From positions 56,168,852 to 56,232,851 of the forward strand of contig NC_089584.1 in assembly GCF_019320115.1 (NCBI RefSeq): DNA of 64,000 nt. The letters are read 5' to 3'. Shown here in pieces: positions 1 through 10,924 of this stretch. The notes under the pieces are model-generated. The model was given only the letters and a program-made list of their open reading frames with translations, was not told the DNA's origin and did no database searches. Origin of the DNA: Miscanthus floridulus (lineage: Eukaryota > Streptophyta > Magnoliopsida > Poales > Poaceae). Within the stretch, counting starts at the first letter, position 1. Each line of letters starts with the position of its first letter. The position numbers were made by a program, and so were the translations under genes.

Positions 1-27
1 CGTGATCTGCCCGAGAGGTGTAGAGCC

Positions 28-387
28 CTATCTAGGGAGAACACCCCAGAACTGTGCCTTGTAAGGCTTGAGATCCACCTGGGTTATCTTCAGGGCTGGC
101 AGACTGTTCTTGAACAGTATATCGATGGAGCTGTCGCAGTCAATCAGCACTCTATCGAATTGAACTTTGTTGATACAAGGATCGAGGACCAGGGGAAAAT
201 GCCCTGGTTCAGGTATTGTGGCCCATTGGTCTTTTCTACTGAAGGAGATCTCACGGTGAGACCAAGGAGGGAGCCGTGGATCGGCGATGAGGTTGTCGGT
301 GTTGGCCATGTTCAAGCAAGCGCGGGCAAGCAGCTTGTGTTCTCGTTTGGTCTCGATGGACACTTTGCCTCTAATGATGGTGTGCAC
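28..387 (-). pseudogene. Retropepsin (aspartic protease) region of gag-pol, partial
   Basis: Minus-strand frame with the plant gypsy retropepsin layout: an upstream conserved block, then VLIDCDSSIDILF, where the family usually has a D-G/S-G-S type active site followed by N-I/L-F. The two residues after the catalytic Asp read Cys-Asp instead of the usual Gly-Gly or Ser-Gly, so activity is doubtful. The frame runs off the window edge, where linker and reverse transcriptase would follow. The enzyme would cleave the Gag-Pol polyprotein inside virus-like particles. Confidence 0.7.
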
Positions 388-559
388 GCAATCGGTTGGC
401 TTGACATACTTGTGGCGGGGATCTGCGTCTTCATCGTCGTTGTCCTCGTTGCGCTATTCCCCTGCATCGTTAGGCTTGTCGGACGTATCTGGAGCCTATT
501 GACGTGTGTAGATAGACTTGAGAACACGGCAATTCTCCATGGTGTGGTTTGACTTGGGA

Positions 560-1794
560 TGGAGCTGGTAGGGCCCTTTCAATGCTTTGGCATAGTCTTC
601 TTCATAGTTACGATGTCCGCCACCTTTTTTGACGGTGTTGACCTTGCTATCGTCTTCTCGAGCACGCTTGCCCCTGTAATCATCATGGCGGTTACACCGC
701 TGATTACGTTGGTCGCGGTGGTCGCGGGAGTCGTTGCGCTAGTTGCGGCGGTCAAAATTGTCACTCCAACCACGATTGCCACGGTAGTCATCGCGGTGTG
801 GGGGGTGGTCGGAGCACGGAACCCTTGCTGCTTCTTCGACAATTATCTTTTTAGCGTCATCGGTGTCCACATATTTCTTAGTAGTGGCCAGGAGCGCTGT
901 AACTGATTCAAGTCTCTTGCGGAGGAGCTTATCCCTTAGGGCATCATGGAAGCGTAGGCCAGTGATGAAAGCCTCGATTGCCTCATTGTCGGAGATTGAC
1001 GGGACCTTGATGTGCATCTCCGAGAAACGCCGGATGTACTCTCGCAGTGGCTCATCCTTCCGATCTCGGATCCGCTGCAGATCATATTTGTTGATGGGTT
1101 GCTCGCAAGTAGCAACGAAGTTGTCGATGAAGGCTTGCTTGAGCTCTTGCCAAGAATCAAAATAGTTCGCCAGCAAGCTGACCAACCATTGGTGACCTAC
1201 ATGGCCAACAGCGACTGGAAAGTAGTTAGACATGACATGCTCATTAGCCATGGCTGATCTGCATACAGTTTCATAGAGCATGATCCATAATTCAGGGTTC
1301 TCCTTGCTGTCGTACTTCTATAGTTTTTTGAGCTTGAAGTTCTTGGGCCATATGACTTGGTGAAGGTGCGGAGTAAACTGCTTCAAACCCGGTGGGCTGT
1401 GGGCAGTATCATATTCCATACGGCGATAGCTTTCATGGGATGCACGATCATTGGCTCTTTGGTTGATGTGATCGCATAGATCACGTCCTCCGAGGTAATG
1501 GCAGAGATCGTTATTGCCATCGCGGCGATCTCGGTTGCCATCTAGATTAGCCCTGTGACCGTGGTTATCATGGTGATTATCGCGGTTGTCTCAGCGGTTG
1601 TCGTCCCGGACGTTGCGGCGGTTGTCATCTCGACCAACATCATGGCCATTGTTTCCGCCTTGACGGTTGTCTGATGGGTCGTTGTTGCGTGAGCCACGTT
1701 GGTTGGGTGGCTGTGAGCGACTTGAGTACTAGCGGTTGTGGCTTGACTCGACTGAGACAGATGGAGCCCGAGCTTGATTTACAATCTCTACGGT
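560..1794 (-). pseudogene. Retrotransposon gag core (capsid-like) region
   Basis: The minus-strand frame at 739-1281 has the Retrotrans_gag fold signature: W-L-x-x-L followed by a Trp-centred helix (DSWQELKQAFIDNF), then a Q-R-I-R-D-R-x-D-E-P-L-R-E-Y segment and the I-x-A-F-x-x-G-L block. Downstream, near 500-560, is the His/Cys-poor tail (HTMENC) that normally precedes the protease. Upstream, at about 1310-1795, the frame is interrupted by stops. The role is the capsid precursor of the element; it is not functional as read. Confidence 0.75.
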
Positions 1795-2976
1795 CTAGGC
1801 CATAGCAGCCGTCAGATAGGCTTGTATTTCATCGCGAACTGCCTGAGTTTCCAGGGTATTGGGTAGCTGTTGTATTGTTGCCATAGCAATGGCTACATTG
1901 GCGCTTGGAGTCCTGAAGACCTGTTTGTCCCCCACCCCGTCGAAGGCATTGTTGAGGTCGCGTGGCTGGACCCTTATGCGTCGTGCCTCCTCTTCTACTT
2001 TGGCTTCGATTTGTCGGTGATTAAACCGGTCAATATTACGTGCTTCGCGTGCAATCCTTTCTTGTTCTGTTTCGCCGACTGCGGGTGGTTCATCATTACT
2101 GACAACATTGGTCAAATCCCCTCGCCTTGGTGGAAAAGACGGGAATTATGGGAACCCCGGGGCATGGTCTGGGATATCTAGATCGTATTCGATGCCTTCA
2201 TCGTTGTGATGCTGGAGCTCAGTGTGGACGGAGGCATTAGATGTGATGCCAGACGAGGAGCTGGAGTCACCCTCTTGGACTATGTGGACGGATCCTTCTT
2301 GATAGTCCACAATCCGGATCATGTTGACAAAGTTGCGTGGCTTCGACTGAGGTCGATGTATAAAACACAGATCTGAGCGGCGTTGTATATTATATGTGTA
2401 GTTGGAGGCAGCATTTCGTAGGCCGTAGGGCTGGGCCTGGTAGTTCTCCGTCGAGGCTTCGTACTCAGAGAGCTGAAGACCCATCGCGGAGGCTGGCCGG
2501 CGACGAGCGGAGCGCCCTTTAGGAGTAGATATGACCATGAGATCTATACCAAGTCGTGCAGGACGACTGGCCTGAGCTGGTCGGGTAGATCTGTTGTGGG
2601 GAGCGGTTACCTGCTCATTAGGTTGACTTTGAATTGAACTTACCAGAGCTAGGGTTTCAGCGAGTTTGGTGCCGACCCTATCAATGGAGTTGAGCAGGTC
2701 AGTGTTGTCGATCTGCTTCCCTTTGTAGCGAGGAAGCGGACGATGGGTGGTCGGCGTGGCTGAAGATGACGCGGGCATGGTCGGAGCCAGATATACCGTG
2801 GTCAAAGCTATATCCACCATGGTCGAAGCCATATCCACCGTGGTCGGAGCCGTATCCACCGTGGTCGGAGCCGTATCCACCGTGGTCGGAGCTGTATCCA
2901 CCATGGTCGGAGACGTAGCTGATGTAGGTGAAGCAGTGGTCGATGCAGATTGAATCCATGCCTCCTCCGTGGTCAT
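1795..2976 (-). pseudogene. Gag N-terminal region with internal TTVDTAP repeats
   Basis: Open minus-strand frames at 2146-2976 (start ATG at 2974-2976, about 125 bp after the PBS) and 1795-2115. The first is Thr/Ala/Val-rich at its start because of a 21-bp repeat, then contains the PYGLRNAASNY motif that links it to Tat gag proteins, and ends in an acidic Ser-rich stretch. The second is a charged helical segment (many E, R and Q residues). The two parts are separated by a frame break near 2116-2146. Start choice: first ATG after the PBS. Confidence 0.65.
2791..2917 (-). repeat. 21-bp minisatellite inside gag, six units
   Basis: About six head-to-tail 21-bp units (core tatccaccgtggtcggagcc on the plus strand). 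The unit length is a multiple of three, so the array encodes a heptad repeat, T-T-V-D-T-A-P with variants, on the minus strand. Length change by slippage would keep the reading frame. Confidence 0.9.
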
Positions 2977-3101
2977 GGCGATGAAGTCATCAGAGCCGAT
3001 GGTCTAGGTGATCTGACCAACGGTGAATGTGAGGCCATTCGGTGTAGCCATGGAGCCGGGGATGATGACCGTCTTGTTCACTTGGAGAGCAGTACGCACA
3101 C

Positions 3102-3119
3102 CCCCTACCTAGCGTGCCA
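3102..3119 (-). promoter_or_regulatory. Primer-binding site of Tat-like element
   Basis: Reverse complement reads TGGCACGCTAGGTAGGGG a few bases after the LTR end. It is a two-base variant of the TGGCGCGCCAGGTAGGGG box found after the LTRs ending at 39924 and 63022. Confidence 0.75.
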
Positions 3120-3123
3120 CTAT

Positions 3124-3590
3124 TGATGAAATATGGTCGACAGTCTACCCAGGGGTATGCCCAAGGTAGTAGATTGTTGGCAGACAGATGGGCAAGCCAC
3201 AAACAAGATAGTGACGCAAGACAGACATGAGGTTTTATCCAGGTTTGGCCACCAAGAAGGCGTAATACCTACGTCCTGCGTCTGATTGTATTGCTATATG
3301 TCAATTAGAGATGTTTTTAGAGGGGTCCCCTACCCGCCTTATATAGTTCGGGGGGCAGGGTTACAAATCTGGAAACTAATCCTAGCCAGTTACAATTGCC
3401 ATAGGTGGTCAGATAAGGATTGCTATTCTAACCGACCAGGATCTTGCTTGATCGCCAAATCTGTCTTGACTCCTTGCGCGGGACTCCGAACAGGTTGGCC
3501 GGGCCACGCGTCGTCTTTTGGTGGACCGGACCCTCTGATCTGGGCTGGCCCAAGCCTAGCCATAAGGGTATAGGGGTTAATACCCCCACA
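3124..3590 (-). mobile_element. 5' LTR of minus-strand Tat-like element
   Basis: On the minus strand the LTR begins TGTGGGGGTATTAACCCC (plus-strand end at 3590) and ends ATTTCATCA at 3124, directly before the PBS. Length is about 467 bp. It is inserted in the LTR of the small element to its right. The flanking CAGGA at 3591-3595 is the likely 5-bp TSD, but the partner copy is outside the window. Confidence 0.75.
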
Positions 3591-3749
3591 CAGGATGTAG
3601 GGTATTACATCGATCAGATGGCCCAAACCTATCTAAATCGTTATCTCTGCGCCTTGTGTCACCATCTGATTCCTATCACGTGCACCTCCACCGATCAATC
3701 TACCTTCATGGGATACCCCTCGGAGGACTACTGAGCATCTTTTGTTGAT
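3591..3749 (+). repeat. Left LTR, 3' remnant
   Basis: Matches 5840-5991 of the right LTR by eye; the 5' part is missing or displaced by the neighbouring insertion. It ends at TTTTGTTGA, just before the PBS-like box. Confidence 0.75.
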
Positions 3750-3751
3750 AG

Positions 3752-3769
3752 TTGGTGTCCACCGTGGGG
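3752..3769 (+). promoter_or_regulatory. PBS-like box of the small LTR element
   Basis: TTGGTGTCCACCGTGGGG lies two to three bases after the left LTR end, the standard PBS position. The cognate tRNA was not identified. Confidence 0.55.
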
Positions 3770-4739
3770 CTCGTGCATGCTGATCCCTAGCGAACCAGAT
3801 GGCGTAACTCAAGATCAACATCCTTCGTGGCAACTCGGTTGATCACATCGACATCCTTCGACAACCACGGCGCACGTCTTCGTATGCAGATTGACATCGC
3901 CAAGCTTCGACTACGCCCGTCCTACTCCAACATGAGATCAACTTTGTTCCAGCCATCAAGCGAGCCACTAAGCGAGCTGCCCGCATCGCTGACCAGATAA
4001 CGCCATACGCCGCCGACAAGACATTATGTCTAAAGCTAAGTCATGCTTTAATATTTTTCTAAATATTCTCCGATCTTCATATATCACCATGATGTTTCTC
4101 CATGCTATTTTCTCCATGTTTGCTCTCCAAACAATTTTCTTTCATGTATACCATCTTAAAGATGACATATAGCTAAGTCTAAGGCAAATCCCTGGACAGT
4201 CATGTTGATGCTCGGATGTCCCTAGAGATGGCCCTGTCTCTGGCTCCTCCCTACATGCACGAGCGTTTGCCCTCTGCATTATGGGTGGTCGGCAGCGGCT
4301 CCTTAGCGATGCTTTGTTCTTCGTACACGTACACGGGCTCCACGCTCCGCGTTATGGTTAATAGGCTAGCTAGGGCTGGAGACTCGGCTACACACTAATT
4401 GGTCATGTGGTTTGTATTAAATATAATACATCTTCATGCCAACTGATCGTCGAGCTACGTACGCTATTTCATCACCATTACTGATTCTTCTCTGGAGTTC
4501 ATATATTTTACATCATGTACTACCCGTTCTACACATTTGTATTGTAGGATCATCATCTAGGTGGTCAGACCACCTGGTGCTCAGACTTCTCCACCGATTA
4601 ACTAGTTGGACCGCTAGGTTCATGGACTTTGTCGCTGAATAGTTGATCAGACTGTTCACCAGTCACTTCTACTCAATGCTCACTTTGCCACCGACTAGTT
4701 GACTGGACTGTTCATCGCTCGTGCTTCATCGCTAGCTAT

Positions 4740-5010
4740 GCCGAGGAATCCTCGGTGCTCGAACATCACTAGCTACACTAGGGACTCCTCGGTGCTCAGA
4801 CATCATCAGCTATGCTGGGGACTCCTCAGTGCTCGGACAACGCTAGCTACGCTAGGGACTCCTCGATGTTTGGACATCGCTAGCTATGCTAGGGACTCCT
4901 CGGTGCTCGGACATCTCCAGCTACGCCAGGACTCCTCGGTGCTCGGACATCGCCAGCTATGCTAGGGACTCCTTAGTGTTTGGATTCTTCATGCAAGCAT
5001 CACCAGCTAA
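4740..5010 (+). repeat. 37-bp minisatellite in the small LTR element
   Basis: Unit core GGGACTCCTCGGTGCTCGGA then CATCGCTAGCTATGCTA. The CTCCTC block recurs at 4753, 4790, 4827, 4864, 4901, 4937 and 4974, a period of 37 (one unit of 36). About seven units, decaying at the right end. Confidence 0.95.
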
Positions 5011-5570
5011 GCAGAGGACACCCTTGGTGGTCAGATCTTGCTACGTCTCATCAGTGTGCTATCAAGCTGCTCCATGCTATTCGTATCAGGGTGCTGATCT
5101 TGGGCAGCACATCTAGGGTCTTGATACGCGCATGTCAGATGACATTAGCAAGCTTTTAGATTTCTTTTCTTTGACCCTACTACAAGATTCATTCTTCATC
5201 TTCTAGCAGGCTCGAGGACTAAGTGGCTACACTTCAGCTAGAGGTGAATGTAGGGCTTATTTCTTGATTTACCTTCCTTATTGACAGAGTCTAAGTGGCT
5301 ACACTTCTCCTAAGTGGAAGAATTTTTAGAATTTTTAGATTTTGAACTTGAGCTCCTTACATCCTTATGGCAAGCCTTACTTGGGTTACACTGCTCGACA
5401 ACAGTTCACGCTACTCGACGATGGTTCACATCTACTCGCCGACGGTTCACAACTACTTGGCAACTCATCATGGTGGTTGGACCATGAGTCTGACTGCTCA
5501 GCTTTGTTCGCACCTGAACAAGCTCAAGACGGCGTTGCACAATGGATACAAGGCGCTTGGGGACTAGCTA

Positions 5571-5991
5571 TGGGGGATATGACCCCCAGTATCCACAAGA
5601 CAAGACATAGGCCGCACCACCAGAGGTAGCCTAGCCCACAAGATCAAGGCGTGCACGGCACTAGTCGACATGCACCGCAAGATATTGTATAGTACCAAAT
5701 AGGGTACTTTCCTTGTAACCCTACCCCTTCAGAGCATATAAGGGGGGTAGGGGTCCTCTAGTGACATCCCCATATAGATCCTAGGCTTAGCCTAAGACAT
5801 TTCTATACACCTCAAATTCAATACAATACAACAAAGACATAGGACATAGTGTATTACGTCGATCAGATGGCCTGAACCTATCTAAATCGCTGTCTCTGTG
5901 TCACCATCTGGTTCCTATTGCGCGCACGTCCAGCGATCAATCTAACTTCATGGGATACCCCTCAGGTGACTATTGAGCATCTTTTGTCGAC
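5571..5991 (+). repeat. Right LTR of the small non-autonomous element
   Basis: Starts TGGGGGATATGACCCCC at 5571 after the PPT-like GCTTGGGGACTAGCTA. It contains a TATA-like CATATAAGGGGGG near 5735 and ends near 5991. Length about 420 bp. Confidence 0.7.
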
Positions 5992-6000
5992 CATGGGATC

Positions 6001-6100
6001 NNNNNNNNNNNNNNNNNNNNNNNNNNNNNNNNNNNNNNNNNNNNNNNNNNNNNNNNNNNNNNNNNNNNNNNNNNNNNNNNNNNNNNNNNNNNNNNNNNNN
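6001..6100. other. Assembly gap of 100 N
   Basis: One hundred undetermined bases, the usual fixed-size placeholder. The order and distance of sequence on either side are not established by this record. Confidence 1.
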
Positions 6101-6684
6101 TTGGTAAGCTTTTTATGCAAAATGTTGTCAAGCTAGCTCCACTTATATAGCCTTGCATAATCCTTGGAGTCACTTTTTTTGGTTTATGATGGGTAAGTCT
6201 TGCTGAGTACCTTCTTGTACTCAGGGTTTATTTCCCACTATTGCAGATAGTACGATGTATTATGGCTACTATAAGAACTGCTTTTGTCCGTTGTGGACAA
6301 GGAGTAGGGCCCTAGGCAAGGCATCTCATGATAATCCCTCTCTTATGCTTTTGTGGAATTGTGATCATGAGCTAGCACCATAATTGAACAATGATGATAG
6401 ATGTTAGTTTCAAACTTATTTGCTTTCGCTACTATTTTATTTGAAATTGGTTTCTAATAACTTTTAATCGTACTCTAATGTATGGAACTATATTTGTGAA
6501 CTTTATGTAACATGTGACATGTATGTTGAATCATGTACGATCTTGGTTGTATGTTGATGGTTAATTGAGACCCTTTGTGGTACTCAATGGACTACCGGGT
6601 TTATATGGGCTCAAGTATGACAGTACGACCGCTTATGGGCTACTATTGTACTTGTGCTCTTATAAATTGGATGGTTTTGCTACA
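6101..6684 (+). repeat. 3' part of a gypsy-type LTR
   Basis: AT-rich non-coding DNA containing the tract CTTGCTGAGTACCTTCTTGT and ending TGGTTTTGCTACA at 6684, just where an Athila-like gag frame resumes. AAGGG at 6685-6689 could be the TSD; the left end is lost in the gap. Family not identified. Confidence 0.45.
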
Positions 6685-6689
6685 AAGGG

Positions 6690-6885
6690 GCACGTAGATG
6701 CCGCTACTAGAGGGGTGTTTCTCTCCCTCCCCATCAACCATGCCACAGCACTCATCGAGAAGATGGTGGCAAACCAAAGCTAGGGAGAGGACCGAAAACA
6801 ACAAAAAGGCATGCATATCGTGAAGGTGGTAGAAATGCTTGCCACAAAAATGGATTTCTTATTGAAAAGACTAGACAAGCGTGCC
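6690..6885 (+). pseudogene. Athila-like gag, 5' piece of a split frame
   Basis: The plus-strand frame reads ATRGVFLSLPINHATALIEK, then a stop (TAG near 6781), then VVEMLATKMDFLLKRLDKRA, which has the coiled helical character of Athila gag centres. It is cut at 6885 by a solo LTR. When the LTR is ignored, and GTGCC counted once, the frame continues without shift at 17933 (DKRA-V-KKEAS), so both pieces belong to one gene. Confidence 0.75.
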
Positions 6886-7225
6886 TGAAGGGACCCTCAC
6901 GCCTAAGAGGGGGGTGAATTAGGCAACTTAAAATTCTAACTCTAAACTATGGCCTCTTTTGCTAACCTTAGCAAAACCTATGCAAAAGATAAACTATCTA
7001 AATGTGCAACTATGGTTTTGCTAGTGTGTTGCTATCTCTACCGCAAAAAGGAGTAATACAAGTAATGTAAATGCGGAAGCTAAAGCGCAAGGTAGAGATA
7101 TGCAAACTCCTATCGACAACTCTGGTATTTTTACCGAGGTATCAAGAAGCGCGCAAGCTTCCCCCTAGTCCTTGTTGGAGCCCCTCGCAAGGGCCAAGCT
7201 CCCGATCAGGTAACTCCATGGATAG
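6886..7225 (+). mobile_element. Solo LTR, left piece (TSD GTGCC)
   Basis: Begins TGAAGGGACCCTCACGCC right after GTGCC (6881-6885). Continues with AAGAGGGGGGTGAATTAGGC, a run I associate with long grass LTRs. It is interrupted at 7225 by the nested array; its other half is 16865-17927. Confidence 0.85.
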
Positions 7226-8030
7226 TGATGAGTACAGGCCCAATCTTCCGAGAGGTAGCCGATAAGTTCGATTTTGTGGAGATCTTGACATTGGCGATTT
7301 GGCTTCAAATCAGACACGATTTGAACCCTGCAACCATTACACCACTGCTCCGTTGGTTATCAACCAAGCACAACTTGATTGACCTCGCCAAGAAGGCTTT
7401 TCCTGCAAGCGAATCGAAGAGCACAAGCAAGAAGGTAAAACACAGAATCTGAAATTGCAAATATGAATGATGTGAATATCAATAGAGGATTCAAGAACTC
7501 AGTTCCAAAGAACTAATCGACACAGTGGAGGAGATCAAGAATAGGGGCCCTGGATCACTGTAAAAGGATTTGTCACCACAGTTACAATGAACGATTCAGT
7601 TTCTCGATGGAAAATTAAACTCTGAACAAAAACTCAGTTGTGTAGCAGCGGCAATGGCTATGTTTATAGTCTAAGACTCGACTTAGGGTTGGGGACGGAC
7701 AGGGGTTGGGCGCCCACAACTTGGGCTTAAGGCCCGACACGATACATGGCCAAGTTGGCCCAAATAGGTGACGCAGCACCTTGCTGTGGTCACACAGAAT
7801 GATCCACGGACCTTCTAGAGCTGGGACCAGATCCAAAACGATGGCGTCATTGTCCCCTTTCCAATGCATCCAAGAACAGCCCGTTTCGATGTCGTATGAG
7901 AAAGTTATGACCGAAACAATGACGACGTGTCTACTGAATCCGAGGGCGATGTGGCAGCTGAGTTGGGAACAAATTGCAACTTGGGGAAGACCATGGCGTC
8001 GGTGTGTCTAGCGTGGCGATGTCCTCATCA
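7226..8030 (-). repeat. 3' LTR (left) of tandem array
   Basis: Starts TGATGAGTACAGGCC and ends GATGTCCTCATCA on the plus strand; 805 bp. It is colinear with 16055-16859 with scattered substitutions. The adjacent TCCTCCCCTTCTC (8031-8043) is the polypurine tract on the minus strand. Confidence 0.9.
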
Positions 8031-10000
8031 TCCTCCCCTTCTCAAATTGGAGTCGTCCTCGACTCCATCTTGGCGATGTCCTCATCATCCCCTCCTTCTA
8101 GAATTGGAGTCGTCCTCGACTCCATCCCATCATCAGCGAACTCCTGCAAAACGTTAGTGATAGCAGGCAATGCACCAGACATAAAAGGTTAACAAAACAT
8201 AGTATAACATGGTGCTTTAGGATTATCACATAACTCAGCAGTAGCCGAAGTTGTAGCAAGAAAAGCACCTCCTTTTAACTTAATCCCATTATTTTTAGCA
8301 ATGTCTGTTGGAGGTTTATTTTTGATCTCATTAGCATGTTTAATAATATCCGTAGGAGACAAAGGCAGCAATGTAATTTTCTTGTCCTTATGTATGATAG
8401 TGTATGTATTAGTTCTACCATGGTGTAAAGCATCATTATCAAATTCCCATGGGCGACCTAATAAAATGGAGCAAGCTTGTATAGGGACAACATCAAAATC
8501 AGCAGTATCATGATAAGAGCCTGTGAAAAAGCTAATGCGTGCTGATTTAGTTACCTTAGTCTTACCACTATTATTGAACCATTGAAGTTTATATGGATAT
8601 GAATGTTGTCGTGTGGTCAAACCAAGCTTGTCAACCAAATCTGAACTCACCAAGTTGTTGCAACTCCCGCTATCAATGATAGTGAGAACACAACAACCCT
8701 GCACAATGAGATACATGTGGAACAAATTGTGGCATTGGATCTTCATCTCTTCTTCATGTCCCACACGTGTACTCAACACACGCTACACAAGAAGGCTAGG
8801 GTAGTCCGCGGCAGCAGCCACGGAGTCAATGGTGATGGCCTCCTTGTCTTGATCGCCCTCGGTGGAATCTGCATCAATGTTAGCAGCAAGGGCTAAATCA
8901 TCTTCAACATCACTAGCACTTACATATCCATCCTCGGTAGCAATGAAAGCACGATGATTGGGGCAATCCTTCATGACATGTCCCATGCCTTTGCATCAGT
9001 GGCAAATGATTTTAGAGCTGGACGAGGAGGAGCTAGTAGAAGAACCCGGAGTGCCACCTTTCTTCAGCTGTGGAAACTACACATTAGACAATTTACTTAC
9101 CCCGGAAGAAAATGGAGGTGTAGATGGCTATGGTGCAACAGGAAGCTTGGGCGTCTCCGGCTTGGAACGCTGCTGAAAATTCCTCCCATTGTTAGACCTG
9201 AAAGGCTGGTGTTGTTTGCGTCCCTATACTTCTCGTTCTGCCTTAATAGCAAGATGATACAATTGGGAAAAATTGCGCCATTCTTTGTAATCAAGTATGT
9301 TCTGTATATCATGGTTTAAACCACCAAAAAATCTAGCATTAGCATCATGATCATCTTCATTTATACCACAACGTGCTAAACCAATAAGCAATTCTTGATT
9401 GTATGCTTCTACTCCTTTATCACCTTGTTTTAAAGTTTGTAGTTTCAAACGTAAATCACGTTGGTAATAAGGAGGAACAAAACATAGCTTTAAAACATTC
9501 CAAGTTTGAGGCACACCAGCAGCATTATTGGCATTGCAAAGATCACTCCACTAGAACAAAGCAAAATTAGTAAACTCACTAGTAGCAAGTCTAACTCTAT
9601 GCTCAGCAGGAACATTATGAGAATCAAATATTTGTTGAATAGCAAGCTCCCAATCTAAATATGCCTCTGGATCAACATTACCAGCAAAAGGAGGTAGACT
9701 AAATTTAATTTTAGCAAAAGGATCATTATTACCATGATTATTACCTTCCATACCGCGACGATTGAAGTTGAGGCGACGACGAGCACCACCGTCAGCATAC
9801 GCATCTTCATCACCAAAAGCATCTGTATCTTCATCATCAGCATGATAAGGTGGAGGGTGTTGCTCAAGCTATTCAATGCGGGTGAACAGATTGTTCACGT
9901 TGGGCGTTAGCTCGGTCATAAGATTGCGTTGTTCAGTCATGAATGTTGTAAGCTCGCCCTTGGACACGCACTCATTGAAGTTCGTCGAAGTTCCTGCCAT
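8031..10000 (-). pseudogene. Unit 1 gag-protease (broken)
   Basis: Minus-strand frame starting at ATG 9998-10000. In order: acidic N-terminal linker, gag core (WNVLK..FVPPYYQRDLRLKLQTLK, then FFGGLNHDIQNILDYKEW), an Arg/Gln/Pro-rich linker, CCHC knuckle (C-H-stop-C-K-G-M-G-H-V-M-K-D-C), acidic spacer, then retropepsin with DSGSCNNLV and LLGRPWEFDNDALHHGRTNT. The frame then ends near the LTR, where reverse transcriptase should begin. Stops include TAG before the Ser-rich linker and TGA inside the knuckle, both shared with units 2 and 3. A short deletion sits just before FVPPYY. Expected role: capsid and protease of a chromovirus-like particle. Confidence 0.85.
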
Positions 10001-10467
10001 GGTTAGAAGATAGAAAAAGACAACACCAAAGTATTATCCCTATCAACTAAAATGAAACAAGTGGTGGTGGTGGTGATGGTGGTGAAAGTGGAATGCAAAA
10101 TCACAAGCGGCTTACCACCGTCTTGCCTGTATTCTTACCAATGCCAAATAGGAGCAAAACCAAAGTGGCAAAGCAATCTGTTGTTGAGCGTGGGTAACAG
10201 TTGTAAGATGAACCTGTGCTGATAGAAGAATATATGGAGCTATGGGTAGGCACACAATATGACAGCAAGGATTAGCAATTAACGAGTGCAGAGTAACGAT
10301 TGTTCAATCTTGATCCAAAGTACAAATCACAGGTGCTGGCTAAGACGTGTCGAGGCATAGCGCAACAAGGTGAAAACAAAGGATGATCGAAAGAACCCAC
10401 AGAACAAGTAAATAGCCTGGACTTCTCCTTTTTTCCTGAATTTTTTTTCCCGGATTTTTCCAAAAGG
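10001..10467 (-). other. Leader between unit 1 gag and truncated LTR
   Basis: Non-coding. Contains a GTG-rich microsatellite near 10060-10085. It shares its gag-proximal half with 15731-15965, but its distal part (about 10225-10467) is replaced by sequence not present in the right-hand full leader. It ends in AAAAGG (10462-10467) at the LTR joint. Confidence 0.7.
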
Positions 10468-10924
10468 CACCACAGTTACAATGAATGATTCAGTTTCTCG
10501 ATGGAAAACTAAACTCTAAACAAAAACTTAGTTATGTAGCAGCAGCGGCGGCTGTGTTTATAGTCTAAGACTCGACCTAGGGTTGGGGACGGACAGGGGT
10601 TGGGCGCCCACAACTTGGGCTTAAGGCCCGACACGATACATGGCCAAGTTGGCCCAAATAGGTGATGCAGCACCTTGCCATGGCCACACAGAATGATCCA
10701 CAGACCTTTTGGAGCTAGGACCAGATCCAAAACAACAGCGTCATTGTCCCCTTTCCAACGCATCCAAGAACGGCCCGTTTCGATGTCGTATGAGAAAGTT
10801 ATGACCGAAACAGTGACGACGTGTCTGTTGAATCCGAGGGCGACGTGGCAGCTGAGTTGGGAACGAATTGCAACTTGGGGAAGACCATGGCGTCGGTGTG
10901 TCCAGCGTGACGATGTCCTCATCA
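10468..10924 (-). repeat. Truncated LTR between units 1 and 2
   Basis: 457 bp matching 7573-8030 of the full LTR. It lacks the portion equivalent to 7226-7572, which includes the LTR 3' terminus and the region next to the PBS. Confidence 0.9.

Larger units (their letters stand above)
1..3123 (-). mobile_element. Tat-lineage Ty3/gypsy element, 5' internal part (cut by window edge)
   Basis: Minus-strand LTR retrotransposon read from its 5' LTR (3124-3590) leftwards through primer-binding site, gag and the start of the protease; the rest of pol lies left of position 1. Lineage call: the gag N-terminus carries a PYGLRNAAS motif, matching PFGLRNAAT in the Tat-like element at 38519-43640, and the same PBS-type box follows the LTR. 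In-frame stops in gag show that it is decayed. Arg/Asp-rich low-complexity coding (minus strand, about 1380-1700) separates the gag N-terminal part from the gag core. Confidence 0.8.
3591..5991 (+). mobile_element. Small non-autonomous LTR retrotransposon
   Basis: Two related LTR ends are found at 3591-3749 and 5840-5991 (both carry GATCAGATGG, ACCATCTG and GAGCATCTTTTGT). The left one is followed by a PBS-like box (3752-3769). The right LTR starts TGGGGGATATGACCCCC at 5571, directly after a purine-rich tract. The interior is only about 1.8 kb, has no recognisable gag or pol, and contains a 37-bp minisatellite. The left LTR was truncated by the Tat insertion ending at 3590. Confidence 0.75.

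Noticed and set aside
559..906. Plus-strand membrane-like protein (Val/Ile/Ala-rich)
   Set aside because: It is the complement of Asp/Arg/Asn-rich gag coding; the hydrophobic composition is a strand artefact.
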